Origin: Pseudomonadota bacterium
Lineage (GTDB): Bacteria > Myxococcota_A > Polyangia > Polyangiales > Polyangiaceae
NCBI GenBank assembly: GCA_023432025.1
Contig: JAEYVE010000260.1
Location: 1-16,816 of the forward strand
DNA: 16,816 bases
Direction: 5' to 3'
Positions 1 to 7,333 of the stretch are shown piece after piece. The translations under genes were made by a program, and so were the position numbers. The notes beneath the pieces were generated by a model that did not search any database, had not been told where the DNA came from, and saw nothing but the letters and a program-made list of their open reading frames with translations. Position 1 is the stretch's first letter; each line of letters starts with the position of its first letter.

Positions 1-482
1 CCGCCGCCCTCTTCGGCACTCAAGAGCGCCTCGAGGAGGACACGGACTTCGCGCGGCGCCTGCTCACCGTGAACTTCGCCAACACCGTGGTGCTCTGCGA
101 GCTCGTCAGAAAACGCCTGCTTGCGCGGGGGGGCGGCACCTTGTGTGTGTTCAGCTCGGTCGCGGGCGAGCGCGGCCGCAAGCCCGTCGTGCTGTACGGC
201 GCCAGCAAGGCTGGCCTGAGCGCTTACTTGGAAGGCCTCGATCACAAGTATCGCGCGCAGGGCCTCCGCACCGTGACCATCAAGCCCGGCTTCGTGAAGA
301 CCGGCATGACCGAGGGCCTCAAGCCCCCGCCGTTCGCCGGCACCCCCGAGGGCGTCGCGAAGGACGTCATTGTCGCGATCGATCGGGGAACCCCGGTCAA
401 GTACACGCCTTCGCCGTGGGCGCTCGTCATGTTCGTCATCCGTCACTTGCCTCGCTTCGTGATGCGCAAGATCGGCTTTTGA
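1..482 (+). CDS. Short-chain dehydrogenase/reductase, DprE2-like (5' partial)
   Basis: The reading frame is open from the window edge (codons in phase from base 3), so only about the last 159 residues are seen and the N-terminal NAD(P)-binding Gly motif lies outside. Visible SDR landmarks are VNFANTV (the helix bearing the family Asn), the catalytic Ser in VFSSVAGERGRK, and the YGASK tetrad segment, followed by IKPGFVKTGM after the active site. The SSVAGERGRK core and the C-terminal part (IRHLPRFVMRKIGF) resemble, from memory, mycobacterial DprE2, which reduces the keto intermediate of decaprenyl-phospho-ribose epimerisation. A flavin oxidoreductase partner (DprE1-like) would be expected upstream of the window. 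The SDR call is firm; the DprE2-like role is inference. The stop is followed at once by a dyad and the next gene. Confidence 0.88.
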   Translation, partial: AALFGTQERLEEDTDFARRLLTVNFANTVVLCELVRKRLLARGGGTLCVFSSVAGERGRKPVVLYGASKAGLSAYLEGLDHKYRAQGLRTVTIKPGFVKTGMTEGLKPPPFAGTPEGVAKDVIVAIDRGTPVKYTPSPWALVMFVIRHLPRFVMRKIGF

Positions 483-486
483 CACG

Positions 487-515
487 TTGACGAGGCCCAT
501 GGGGCCTCCTATCTG
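487..515 (+). promoter_or_regulatory. Candidate sigma-70-type promoter giving a leaderless mRNA
   Basis: TTGACG (487-492) and TATCTG (510-515) are separated by exactly 17 bases. The ATG of the next gene begins at 522, six bases after the -10 element, where a transcription start would be expected. That gene has no Shine-Dalgarno sequence, which fits leaderless translation. The -10 box matches only the first three consensus bases, so this is a prediction. Confidence 0.42.
492..508. repeat. Perfect 7-bp inverted repeat in the promoter spacer
   Basis: GAGGCCC-ATG-GGGCCTC forms a perfect dyad with a 3-base centre, lying almost exactly between the candidate -35 and -10 boxes. It could be an operator, or the stem of a terminator for the upstream dehydrogenase gene. 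No T-tract follows, which weakens the terminator reading. Confidence 0.5.
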
Positions 516-521
516 CCCAGC

Positions 522-1664
522 ATGGCGGCAGAAAAGCTAGCGCTCGAGATTCGCGAAGTCCCCCTGGGCGGCAATCTCAAAGACTTCCTCGACGTCGTCG
601 ACTACGTCTACCTGGGTGATCCCAAGTACGTGCGCCCGCTCGACTTCGATCTGAAGCAGCGCCTGAGCCACAAGAATCCGTTCTTTCGTCACGGAGAAGG
701 CGCGCTGTTCGCCGCCTATCTGAACGGCAAGTGCGTCGGCCGCGTCTCCGCGCAGGTCGACCGCCTGTGGAACGAGCGCTACAAGGAGAAAACGGGCTTT
801 TTCGGCTTCTTCGACACCATCGAGGACCAAGCCGTCGCCACCGCCCTGCTCGAGCGCGCGAGCGCGTGGCTTCGTCAGCGCGGCATGAAGAGGGTGCTCG
901 GCCCCATGTCGCTCAACACGAACGAAGAAATCGGCTGCCTCGTGGAGGGCTTCGACACGCCGCCCATGGTGATGATGCCGCACCATCGCGAGTACCAAGG
1001 CGCGCTCGCGGAGGGCGCCGGCTTCGTCAAGGCGAAGGACCTGTTCGCCTGGAAGTACGTCGTGGGGCCCTTGCCGCCGCGCGCGCAGAAGGCAGTCGAT
1101 CTCATCGCCGAGCTGCCCGAGGTCAAAACGCGTCACATCGACAAGAGCAAGATCGATCGCGAGGTGCGCCTCGTGATGGACATTTTCAACGACGCTTGGA
1201 GCGAAATGTGGGGCTTCGTGCCCATGACCGAGCCCGAGCTCAAGAAGCTCGCCGAGGACTTCAAGCTGCTCTTGGTGCCCGAGCTCACCTACATCGTGGA
1301 GATCGACGGCGAGCCCGCGGCGTTCGCAGTGGCCATTCCGAACTTGAACGAGTTCATCCACGACCTGGGCGGCAAGCTCTCGCCGCTGGGCATGGCCAAG
1401 CTGCTCTGGCGCTTCAAGGTGGAGGGCGGCAAGACGGCGCGCCTGGCTTTGCTCGGCATCCGCAAGAAGTTCCGCACGCAGAAAAAGTACGGCGCGCTCT
1501 CGGCGTTCATGTACTCCGCCCTCAGCAAGTCCGGAGAAAAGCTCGGCATCCAGTGGGGTGAGCTCAGCTGGACGCTGGAGGACAACGCGCCGGTGAACCT
1601 CGGCATCAAAATGATGGGCGGCACCGTCTACAAGCGCTATCGCCTCTACGAAAAGGCGCTCTGA
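522..1664 (+). CDS. GNAT-fold protein of the YghO-like family
   Basis: A 380-residue protein. The central block is characteristic: FFGFFDTIED near 93-102, then ASAWLRQRGMKRVLGP (113-128), SLNTNEEIGCLVEGFD (130-145) and PPMVMMPHH. The C-terminus has a GNAT-like ending, LSWTLEDNAPVNLGIKMMGG followed by YKRYRLYE. As I recall, this pattern belongs to the E. coli YghO-type group of predicted N-acyltransferases, often annotated only as GNAT or hypothetical. The substrate is unknown. It starts 40 bases after the dehydrogenase stop, at an ATG without a ribosome binding site and just downstream of a promoter-like pair, so it may be translated leaderless. No signal peptide or membrane segment is apparent, so it is probably cytoplasmic. 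Confidence 0.85.
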   Translation: MAAEKLALEIREVPLGGNLKDFLDVVDYVYLGDPKYVRPLDFDLKQRLSHKNPFFRHGEGALFAAYLNGKCVGRVSAQVDRLWNERYKEKTGFFGFFDTIEDQAVATALLERASAWLRQRGMKRVLGPMSLNTNEEIGCLVEGFDTPPMVMMPHHREYQGALAEGAGFVKAKDLFAWKYVVGPLPPRAQKAVDLIAELPEVKTRHIDKSKIDREVRLVMDIFNDAWSEMWGFVPMTEPELKKLAEDFKLLLVPELTYIVEIDGEPAAFAVAIPNLNEFIHDLGGKLSPLGMAKLLWRFKVEGGKTARLALLGIRKKFRTQKKYGALSAFMYSALSKSGEKLGIQWGELSWTLEDNAPVNLGIKMMGGTVYKRYRLYEKAL

Positions 1665-1726
1665 GTCGCGCGGCCGCGGATCGTTTGAACGAAGACCCTT
1701 TCGCGGTTAGACCCCACGAGCTTTCC

Positions 1727-2713
1727 ATGACCATCCTCGTCACTGGCGCCAGCGGTTTCTTGGGCTCTCACATCGCCGAGCAGCTTTCCCAGCGCGGCCA
1801 AAAAGTGCGCGCGCTCGTGCGCAAGTCGAGCAACACCAAGTTTCTGAAGAGCCTCCCGAACGTGGAGCTCGCCTACGGCTCGGTCGAAGACCGAGCCAGC
1901 GTGCTCGCCGCAGGCGAAGGGGTCACCGGCATCGTGCACGCCGCGGGCCTCGTCAAAGCGCGCGGCCCTGCCGAGTTCCTCAAGGTGAACACGGAGGGCA
2001 CGGAGAACCTGCTCGCCGCGGCGCTCGCTCAAAAGGCACACCTGAAGCGCTTCGTGCTCGTCTCCAGCCAAGCAGCGGGTGGCCCGAGCGACGTCCTCGG
2101 CACGCCCAAGCAAGTGGGCCAGGAAACGGAGCCGGTCACACACTACGGCCGCAGCAAGCTGGCCGCAGAGGCGGCCGCGCTGCGCCTCAAGAACGAGCTG
2201 CCCATCACCATTCTGCGGCCCCCTGCCATTTACGGCCCGCGGGACCAGGAAATCCTCATCTTCTTCAAGTCCGTGGACAAAGGCGTTCTGCCTCTGACCA
2301 GCCCGCTCCAGGCGAAGTTCAGCATGATCTACGGCGCGGACTGCGCAGCGGCGTGCCTCTGCGCGCTGGAGGCAAACGTGCCGAGCGGCAGCGTGTACTA
2401 CTTGGAAGACGGAACACCCGTGTCGTTCGCCGACATGATTCGGCTCGTCGAAGCGGCGGTGGGCAAACGCGCCTGGGTGCGCATTCCGCTACCACGTCCC
2501 GTGGTGCGCACGGCCGCGCTCGTCACCGAGCTGTACGGTCGCGCCACCAATCAAGCGGTCATGCTCACGCGCGACAAGTGCAACGAGCTCTTCAACCAGT
2601 GGGTGTGCGATGGCTCCAAGGCGCGCAGCGAGCTCGCCTGGAACCCCGAGGTCGACTTCGCCGAAGGCGTGAAGCGCACCGCGCAGTGGTACAAACAAAA
2701 CGGCTGGCTCTGA
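1727..2713 (+). CDS. NAD-dependent epimerase/dehydratase (extended SDR)
   Basis: A 328-residue extended short-chain dehydrogenase, the usual length for nucleotide-sugar epimerases, 3-beta-HSD-like enzymes and related oxidoreductases. It opens with a Rossmann dinucleotide-binding motif, TGASGFLGSH (residues 6-15), then VHAAGLV (70-76), VNTEGTENLL (88-96), the catalytic Ser in VLVSSQAAG and the YGRSK pair (Tyr140, Lys144). LRPPAIYGPRDQE (163-175) is the typical post-catalytic motif. The ATG at 1727 was chosen because the Rossmann strand starts directly after it; a TTG at 1685 in frame adds 14 uncharacteristic residues. The substrate cannot be read from sequence. It follows the YghO-like gene by 62 bases on the same strand and may be co-transcribed; a weak TTGAAC element at 1685-1690 could also serve it. 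Confidence 0.9.
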   Translation: MTILVTGASGFLGSHIAEQLSQRGQKVRALVRKSSNTKFLKSLPNVELAYGSVEDRASVLAAGEGVTGIVHAAGLVKARGPAEFLKVNTEGTENLLAAALAQKAHLKRFVLVSSQAAGGPSDVLGTPKQVGQETEPVTHYGRSKLAAEAAALRLKNELPITILRPPAIYGPRDQEILIFFKSVDKGVLPLTSPLQAKFSMIYGADCAAACLCALEANVPSGSVYYLEDGTPVSFADMIRLVEAAVGKRAWVRIPLPRPVVRTAALVTELYGRATNQAVMLTRDKCNELFNQWVCDGSKARSELAWNPEVDFAEGVKRTAQWYKQNGWL

Positions 2714-2804
2714 CGGGTTCGCGAAGGCACCACATCAGAGCGCCAACAACTCGCGGGCAGGTGGACTCGCTAGTGCTCCAAAGGCGTCGCGTCCCTCGCC
2801 GGGC

Positions 2805-3422
2805 TCAGTCGATGACGCGCAAATGGTCCGGCAGCTCGTTCTTTTGATCCGTCGCGGGAACGTGCTCCGCGAGCAGGCGGCCGCAGTCGTCGATGCAAGA
2901 GAGAAAGCCCTCCAGCGTGCGGCCGCTGCGCACCTTTTGAATGAAGCCGGCCACGATGTCTGCCCAGCGCTCGGGCGACACCTTCGATGAAATGCCCTCG
3001 TCTGCCAGCACCTCGACGTAGTGCTCGTACTCGGACACGAAAATGAGCACGCCGGTGCGACCGCGCGTGCTCGAAAGCCCATTTTCCAAGAACTGACGGC
3101 GCGCCAAGGCCGCGGCCTGCTCACGAAAGAGCGCGCGCGGAACGAGCCGACGGGCGATCGCGGGCACGTGAAACACCAACACGAGCACCCCGAAAACGAG
3201 CCACTGCAGCGCAAACACGTGCGGTTCCTCGAGCCAATGCGGCAGTAGGCCGAACACGGGGGGAGAAGCGAGCGCGAGCAGCGCCGCCCACAGCGCCAGC
3301 ACGTACGTGTAGCGACCCGAGCGGCGCGCCAAGACCGTGACCAGCTCGGCGTCCGTGTGGCGCTCCAGCTCGGCGATGGCAACGCGAACCCGCTCGCGCT
3401 CGGCGTCATTCAAAAGACTCAT
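2805..3422 (-). CDS. TPM-domain membrane protein (second of pair)
   Basis: A 205-residue protein with an N-terminal acidic/basic helix (MSLLNDAERERVRVAIAELE), two hydrophobic segments at about 38-58 and 70-90, then a cytoplasmic-looking or periplasmic tail with RTGVLIFVSEYEHYVEVLADEG (121-143). That tail is the second half of a TPM (TLP18.3/Psb32/MOLO-1) fold. The ATG overlaps the stop of the preceding TPM gene (TGATG at 3424-3420), which implies translational coupling. The pattern of a secreted TPM protein followed by a membrane TPM protein downstream of lemA is common in Gram-negative bacteria. Function is unknown beyond a likely role in membrane or envelope homeostasis. A longer in-frame extension reaching 3944 reads through the Gly-rich region of the neighbour in another frame and was rejected. 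Confidence 0.85.
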   Translation of the reverse strand: MSLLNDAERERVRVAIAELERHTDAELVTVLARRSGRYTYVLALWAALLALASPPVFGLLPHWLEEPHVFALQWLVFGVLVLVFHVPAIARRLVPRALFREQAAALARRQFLENGLSSTRGRTGVLIFVSEYEHYVEVLADEGISSKVSPERWADIVAGFIQKVRSGRTLEGFLSCIDDCGRLLAEHVPATDQKNELPDHLRVID

Positions 3423-4219
3423 CACCAATCTCCCGAGGCGCCGCCGCCACCGAAACCGCCACCACCACCGCCGAAGCCGCCGCCACCACCACCACCACCG
3501 AAGCCGCCGCCGCCGCCAAAGCCACCCGGAAAAATCATCACGCCACCGCGGCGGCGCCCACCTCGCCCCGAACCGCCGCCAAAGAACGTGAATGCGGCCA
3601 AGATGAGCAGCGGCCCGAGAAGCGACAACAGGTTCGAAGGCGACTTGCCGCGCTCGCCCGAGTCGCGACGCATTTCGTAGGCCCCTCCCAGGGCCTGCAC
3701 GATGGACTCGGTTCCTTGCACGATGCCGTCTTCGAAGCGCCCCGCGCGAAACTCCGGCACCACCACCGCGCGAATGATGTTCGAAGAGATGGCGTCCGTG
3801 AGCTCGCCCTCGAGCCCATAACCCACCTCGATGCGCACCTTGCGCTCCGCCTCGGCCACCAAGAACAAGACGCCGTTGTCCTTCTTGAGCTCGCCGGTCG
3901 TCGGATCCTTTTTGGCGTTTCGTTTGCTCTGGCCGATGCCCCAATGGCGACCGAGCTCGTAGCCGAACTCCTCGATGGGGTAGCCCTGGAGATCAGGCAG
4001 AGTAACGACCACGACCTGGTTCGTCGTGGCTCGCTCGTGCGCCTCGAGGAGCTGTGTGAGCTGGGCCTCCACTTCCGGTGAGAGCAGGCCCGCCTGGTCG
4101 ACGACGCGGCCCGTGAGCTTGGGAAACTCAGGGGCCGCCAGCGCAGCTTTTACCGTTGCCACGGCCAGCACCGGAGCAACGAGCAGCACGAGCACGAGGT
4201 GCCGAAGGACGTGCATCAC
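3422..4219 (-). CDS. YgcG-type TPM-domain protein with Gly-rich tail
   Basis: A 265-residue protein. A signal peptide or N-terminal membrane anchor covers 1-29 (LVLVLLVAPVLAVATV core, ALAAP cleavage-like site). The TPM domain runs about 35-178, with the family features GRVVDQAGLLSPEVEAQL (37-54), NQVVVVTLPDLQGYPIEEF, NGVLFLVAEAERKVRIEVG and PEFRAGRFEDGI. A membrane segment (about 196-213) precedes a tail of almost pure Gly/Phe ending in GGASGDW, the usual ending of YgcG proteins. GTG at 4219 or the adjacent ATG at 4216 could be the start; the difference is one residue. The lemA stop lies only 11 bases upstream, so both are on one mRNA. TPM domains are linked to envelope and photosystem repair; no enzyme activity can be assigned. 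Confidence 0.92.
   Translation of the reverse strand: MMHVLRHLVLVLLVAPVLAVATVKAALAAPEFPKLTGRVVDQAGLLSPEVEAQLTQLLEAHERATTNQVVVVTLPDLQGYPIEEFGYELGRHWGIGQSKRNAKKDPTTGELKKDNGVLFLVAEAERKVRIEVGYGLEGELTDAISSNIIRAVVVPEFRAGRFEDGIVQGTESIVQALGGAYEMRRDSGERGKSPSNLLSLLGPLLILAAFTFFGGGSGRGGRRRGGVMIFPGGFGGGGGFGGGGGGGGFGGGGGGFGGGGASGDW
3440..3525. repeat. Low-complexity CCACCG-type triplet repeat (Gly-rich tail)
   Basis: Imperfect runs of CCR/CCG triplets encode the Gly-Phe tail of the YgcG-type protein on the minus strand. Single-base or triplet slippage here could change tail length or frame between strains. Confidence 0.75.
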
Positions 4220-4230
4220 GCCACGGCGGC

Positions 4231-4812
4231 TCAGAACTTCACCTGGGGCGCCTGTTCGGCGCCGGGGGTGGTGGCCTCGAACGTCGGGCGCAGCGGCAGA
4301 TCACTGTAGAGCATGCTGTGCCAGATTTTGCCCGGCAGCGTGCGAATTTCCTGATTGTACTTTTGAACGGCGTCGATGAAGTCACGACGAGCCACGCTGA
4401 TACGGTTCTCGGTTCCCTCGAGCTGGGACTGAAGCGTCAGGAAGTTTTGGTTCGCCTTGAGATCCGGATACTTCTCCGCCACGACCATGAGGCGAGCCAG
4501 CGCGCCCGAGAGCTGCTTTTGCGCGTCGTCGAACTGCTTCAAAGCGTTCGGGTCATCGAGATTCACCTGCACGCTGGTGGCCTTGGCGCGCGCGGAAATG
4601 ACGGCGTCGAGCGTTTCTCGTTCGTGCGTGGCGTAGCCCTTCACGGTTTCGACGAGATTGGGCACCAAGTCGGCGCGACGCTGATATTGGTTCTGCACCT
4701 GCGCCCATGCAGCCTTGGCCTGCTCGTCCAGGGTGGGAATGTCGTTGATGCCGCAGCCCGTGAGGCCAAGCGTGAGCAGTACGACTGCGAAGATCCTGGT
4801 AATTTTCGACAT
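4231..4812 (-). CDS. lemA: LemA family lipoprotein
   Basis: A 193-residue protein beginning with a lipoprotein signal, MSKITRIFAVVLLTLGLTGC, with the lipidated Cys at residue 20, rather than the plain N-terminal anchor of most LemA proteins. The LemA helical-bundle motifs follow: NQYQRRADLVPNLVETVKGY (41-60), VVAEKYPDLKANQNF (110-124), LEGTENRISVARRDF (131-145) and VQKYNQ (149-154). ATG at 4812 has a good Shine-Dalgarno (GGGAG) and fits the signal peptide; an upstream in-frame extension to 4884 is unnecessary and runs over the terminator. It is the first gene of a lemA-TPM-TPM run. LemA proteins are widespread but their biochemical role is unresolved; the cluster suggests envelope maintenance. 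Confidence 0.93.
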   Translation of the reverse strand: MSKITRIFAVVLLTLGLTGCGINDIPTLDEQAKAAWAQVQNQYQRRADLVPNLVETVKGYATHERETLDAVISARAKATSVQVNLDDPNALKQFDDAQKQLSGALARLMVVAEKYPDLKANQNFLTLQSQLEGTENRISVARRDFIDAVQKYNQEIRTLPGKIWHSMLYSDLPLRPTFEATTPGAEQAPQVKF

Positions 4813-4831
4813 CCGATTCTCCCGTAGGGCC

Positions 4832-4858
4832 AATGTAACCATACTCCGCCCCTGACAA
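4832..4858 (-). promoter_or_regulatory. Candidate promoter for lemA
   Basis: On the minus strand TTGTCA (4858-4853) and TACATT (4837-4832) are 15 bases apart, just downstream of a terminator and upstream of the lemA ribosome binding site. The spacing is short and the predicted start would nearly touch the Shine-Dalgarno, so support is modest. Confidence 0.3.
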
Positions 4859-4870
4859 TTCCCGCCGCGA

Positions 4871-4905
4871 CGAAAAACGGCCACACGGCGATGTCCGTGT
4901 AGCCG
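4871..4905 (-). terminator. Rho-independent terminator of the sigma/FecR operon
   Basis: Read on the minus strand, CGGCTACACGG-ACATCG-CCGTGTGGCCG is an 11-bp stem (one G-U pair) with a 6-base loop, followed by five T residues. It lies about 70 bases after the stop of the third operon gene and before the lemA start, so it separates the two minus-strand operons. A run of eight C (4906-4913, plus strand) adjoins it. Confidence 0.85.
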
Positions 4906-4976
4906 CCCCCCCCTTGCACCGCAGGATCTGCGGAGGCGCGCGCTCCGCTCCGAGCGGAAACCAAGACGGGACCGCG

Positions 4977-6014
4977 CTACTCGGCGTTCTGCCGCGTTAG
5001 AGAGTTGACGCCTTCAGGATGCGCGCCCAGCGAAATGAGGGCGCCAGCGAAGGGGCCGCCGTAGCTCGTCGAGCCTCTGACGTCAGTGGCCGTGCTCGGA
5101 CGAGCGTAGCCGCTCTCCAGCACGGCGACGACGGCCCACTCGGGCGCTAGGTGAAACGTCGCTCCGAACCAGAGTCCCGCGTCGACGTACGCGCCACCAC
5201 CGCTCACCAAGCCGTTTCGCTCACGAGAGAGCACGCCTGCCGAAGCGCGCAGCGCGAGCAGCGGGCTGACGCGCTTGGGTCGGGAATCGAGCAGCGACCA
5301 GCCAACGAACGCCGTGCTCAAAGTGGCTGACTGCGCGCCTGCGAGCACCGTGGCCCCGACGAACAAAGGCTTGTAGCGAAGGCTCAAGCTGCCTCCCAAA
5401 AGGCCCCCGCCCATAAAGACACGGGAGGCCACGCCAGCCAACGCCCAGATGTCACTCGGCGGAAGAAAGGCGGGCGATGGGTCCTCCGCCGCGTCGTCGC
5501 CCACGTCCGGCTCGCCCGCGGCCGCGGCGGAGCGCGGCGAAGTGGTCACCGGGCCACGCGCGGGGGGCAATGTGGCCTGCGTTTTGCCGTGCGTCTCGGG
5601 TGCGGCGCCGGAGGTCGCGCGAGCGTTCGGGCGGGAGCGCTCGACGAGCGCAGCGCCGCCTTCTGCCCACGCCAAGACGAGCGCTCGGGGCCAGGCGCTG
5701 GGCGGCATCGAGCCAAGATCGAGGCTTTGCTCGAGCACCACATCGTCGATGCGCTCGGTGACCAAGGCGCCGAGCTGCTCGGTGCAAGTCACCCGAAGCT
5801 CCAGGCGCGTCGTGTCCAAGCCTGCCAGCTCGACGCGTACGTCTTGCTCCAGCTTGGCTCCGTCGAAACCCAAGCTCGCGCAGGAGCCACCCACCGCCAC
5901 GACGAGCTCGGGCTGCGGGGCTGGCGGGGCGTTGGGCGGAGCCCCCGTTGCGCGCTCCGCAACCACCACGCTAGCGAGACAGGCTGCGCGGGCAACGCGG
6001 CGCGACCCCTTCAT
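4977..6014 (-). CDS. Predicted exported protein with C-terminal barrel-like domain
   Basis: A 345-residue protein I do not recognise by family. A likely signal peptide covers about 1-25 (RRVARAACLASVVVAERATGA). A small domain at about 35-125 contains VVAVGGSCASLGFDG and LELRVTCTEQLG. A Pro/Ala/Ser linker follows (about 130-185), then alternating hydrophobic strands rich in Gly (GGSLSLRYKPLFVGATVLAG, AYVDAGLWFGATFHLAPEW), which look like an outer-membrane beta-barrel fragment. The start was chosen at 6014 because its ATG overlaps the FecR stop as ATGA; an in-frame ATG at 6029 would extend it by five residues. Its position after a sigma factor and FecR suggests an outer-membrane or periplasmic partner in signalling. 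That is inference from context. Confidence 0.8.
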   Translation of the reverse strand: MKGSRRVARAACLASVVVAERATGAPPNAPPAPQPELVVAVGGSCASLGFDGAKLEQDVRVELAGLDTTRLELRVTCTEQLGALVTERIDDVVLEQSLDLGSMPPSAWPRALVLAWAEGGAALVERSRPNARATSGAAPETHGKTQATLPPARGPVTTSPRSAAAAGEPDVGDDAAEDPSPAFLPPSDIWALAGVASRVFMGGGLLGGSLSLRYKPLFVGATVLAGAQSATLSTAFVGWSLLDSRPKRVSPLLALRASAGVLSRERNGLVSGGGAYVDAGLWFGATFHLAPEWAVVAVLESGYARPSTATDVRGSTSYGGPFAGALISLGAHPEGVNSLTRQNAE

Positions 6015-7333
6015 GGCCCGTCGACCCATCGAGCAACTTGGCGAGCGCGCGGGTGCGTGCCAAAGCGCTCGAGGTAACGCTGAGCGTAAACGCGCGCCTT
6101 CGAACGATTCCCCGAGCGGCCGTAAGAGTCCGCCAAATGCGCCAGCGCTGGCTCCACGAGTCCGGGCGGCATGGAGTCGAGCGAAGCCTCGAGCAGCGTC
6201 GCAGCTCGTTCCGGATTTCCTGCGACGCGTGCGTAGCTGAGCGCCGCCATCCCGCGACGCGCGTCGCCACGGGGCGCCAGCCTGACCGCTTTTTCGTACA
6301 GGCTGCCAGCCCTGGCGAGCCGACCTTCGCGGCGCTCGGCGTCCGCCTCCTCGAGCGCCCGGTCCACCGCGTCCCGTGCAACCGCTGTGACGTTCGAAGC
6401 GTCGGACGAGCGCGCGCTCGTCGTGTCTCGCGCGCCCGAAGCCGGAGGCGTGCTATCCGTTCGGTTGTCGTTCGGGTTGGATCGCTCCTCGCTGTCCGTC
6501 GTAAGTGGAGCTCGCACCGCGGCGGGCGCCAACTTGGGCGAGCTGTGCATCTCCTCCTGCCGCTGTGGCTCCAAGGAGGATGCTGGGGCTGCCGACGACG
6601 GAGCAGGCGACTGCGAAGAAGACGGCGCCCCAGCCTGGGCTTCTACGACGGGCTCGCGCGCCAACACTGGCTCCGTGCTCGCGGCGTCGCTTCTCGCGAC
6701 GAGGCTCTGACCTGCCGTCAAACGCCGCTCGGAGCCGACGATGTCTCCGCGAACGAGCACGGTGCCGTGCTCCACGGAAACGGTCACCGCGGTCGCGTCG
6801 CGCCGCACACTGAAGCGTGTTCCGAGCACTTCTACGCTCACCAGGCCCGCTTCGACGACCCAGCGCCGAGGACCGCCGGGCTTCACGTCGAAGGTGGCCT
6901 TGCCCCGACGGAGCGTCGTTACGAAGGTTCGCTCGTCGTTACCGAGCACGTCGAGACGCGCGGTCGCCTCCAACAAAATGCTCGAGCCGTCCGACAGCGC
7001 CACGCGGGTGGGAGCGCGGTCTGCGTGCAGCGTGGAGGGCAAGGGGCCGCTCGGCGCGCGCAAAGCATTGCTCGGCGCGCGCAGCCCCGACAGCGTGACC
7101 AAAAGCACGACCGCGAGCGATGCAACGGCGAATGTGGCCGCAAAGTACGCACGACGCCGCCACCAAGGCACGCGAGCCGGCGGCTCACGCAACCGCTGCC
7201 ACATCCGAACGACCTCGCCCTCCGTGGGACCACCGGCGAGCGACCCGCTCAAGGGTTGCTGCTCCGGCGCGTCCAATGCGGCAGCGAGCGCCGAATCGGG
7301 GGAAGGGTGCCAAGTGCGACGCGGGGTGCTCAT
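6011..7333 (-). CDS. FecR-domain anti-sigma-like protein with C-terminal TPR region
   Basis: A 440-residue protein. A cytoplasmic N-terminus (about 1-60, including VVRMWQRLREPP) precedes one membrane helix at about 62-82. The FecR domain spans about 107-197: RVALSDGSSILLEATARLDVL, RRGKATFDVKPG, VSVEVLGTRFSVR and VSVEHGTVLVRG. A Pro/Ser/Thr-rich linker (about 215-315) leads to helical TPR-like repeats at 320-430 (EREGRLARAGSLYEKAVRLAP-type pattern, then ALAHLADSYGRSGNRSKARVYAQRYL). FecR proteins normally control ECF sigma factors of the FecI group from the inner membrane; the TPR extension would sit in the periplasm. The ATG overlaps the sigma stop (ATGA, 7333-7330) and the stop overlaps the next start (ATGA, 6014-6011), so the three genes are translationally coupled. 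Confidence 0.92.
   Translation of the reverse strand: MSTPRRTWHPSPDSALAAALDAPEQQPLSGSLAGGPTEGEVVRMWQRLREPPARVPWWRRRAYFAATFAVASLAVVLLVTLSGLRAPSNALRAPSGPLPSTLHADRAPTRVALSDGSSILLEATARLDVLGNDERTFVTTLRRGKATFDVKPGGPRRWVVEAGLVSVEVLGTRFSVRRDATAVTVSVEHGTVLVRGDIVGSERRLTAGQSLVARSDAASTEPVLAREPVVEAQAGAPSSSQSPAPSSAAPASSLEPQRQEEMHSSPKLAPAAVRAPLTTDSEERSNPNDNRTDSTPPASGARDTTSARSSDASNVTAVARDAVDRALEEADAERREGRLARAGSLYEKAVRLAPRGDARRGMAALSYARVAGNPERAATLLEASLDSMPPGLVEPALAHLADSYGRSGNRSKARVYAQRYLERFGTHPRARQVARWVDGP

Noticed and set aside
3440..3525. Phase-variable contingency locus
   Set aside because: The triplet repeat is imperfect and explained by the normal Gly-rich tail of YgcG proteins; there is no homopolymer or pure short repeat typical of switching.
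2805..3944. A 379-codon minus-strand frame combining part of the YgcG-type gene region with the second TPM gene
   Set aside because: Only the last 205 codons (from ATG 3422) are protein-like; the upstream part is the Gly-rich region and TPM domain of the neighbour read in the wrong frame.
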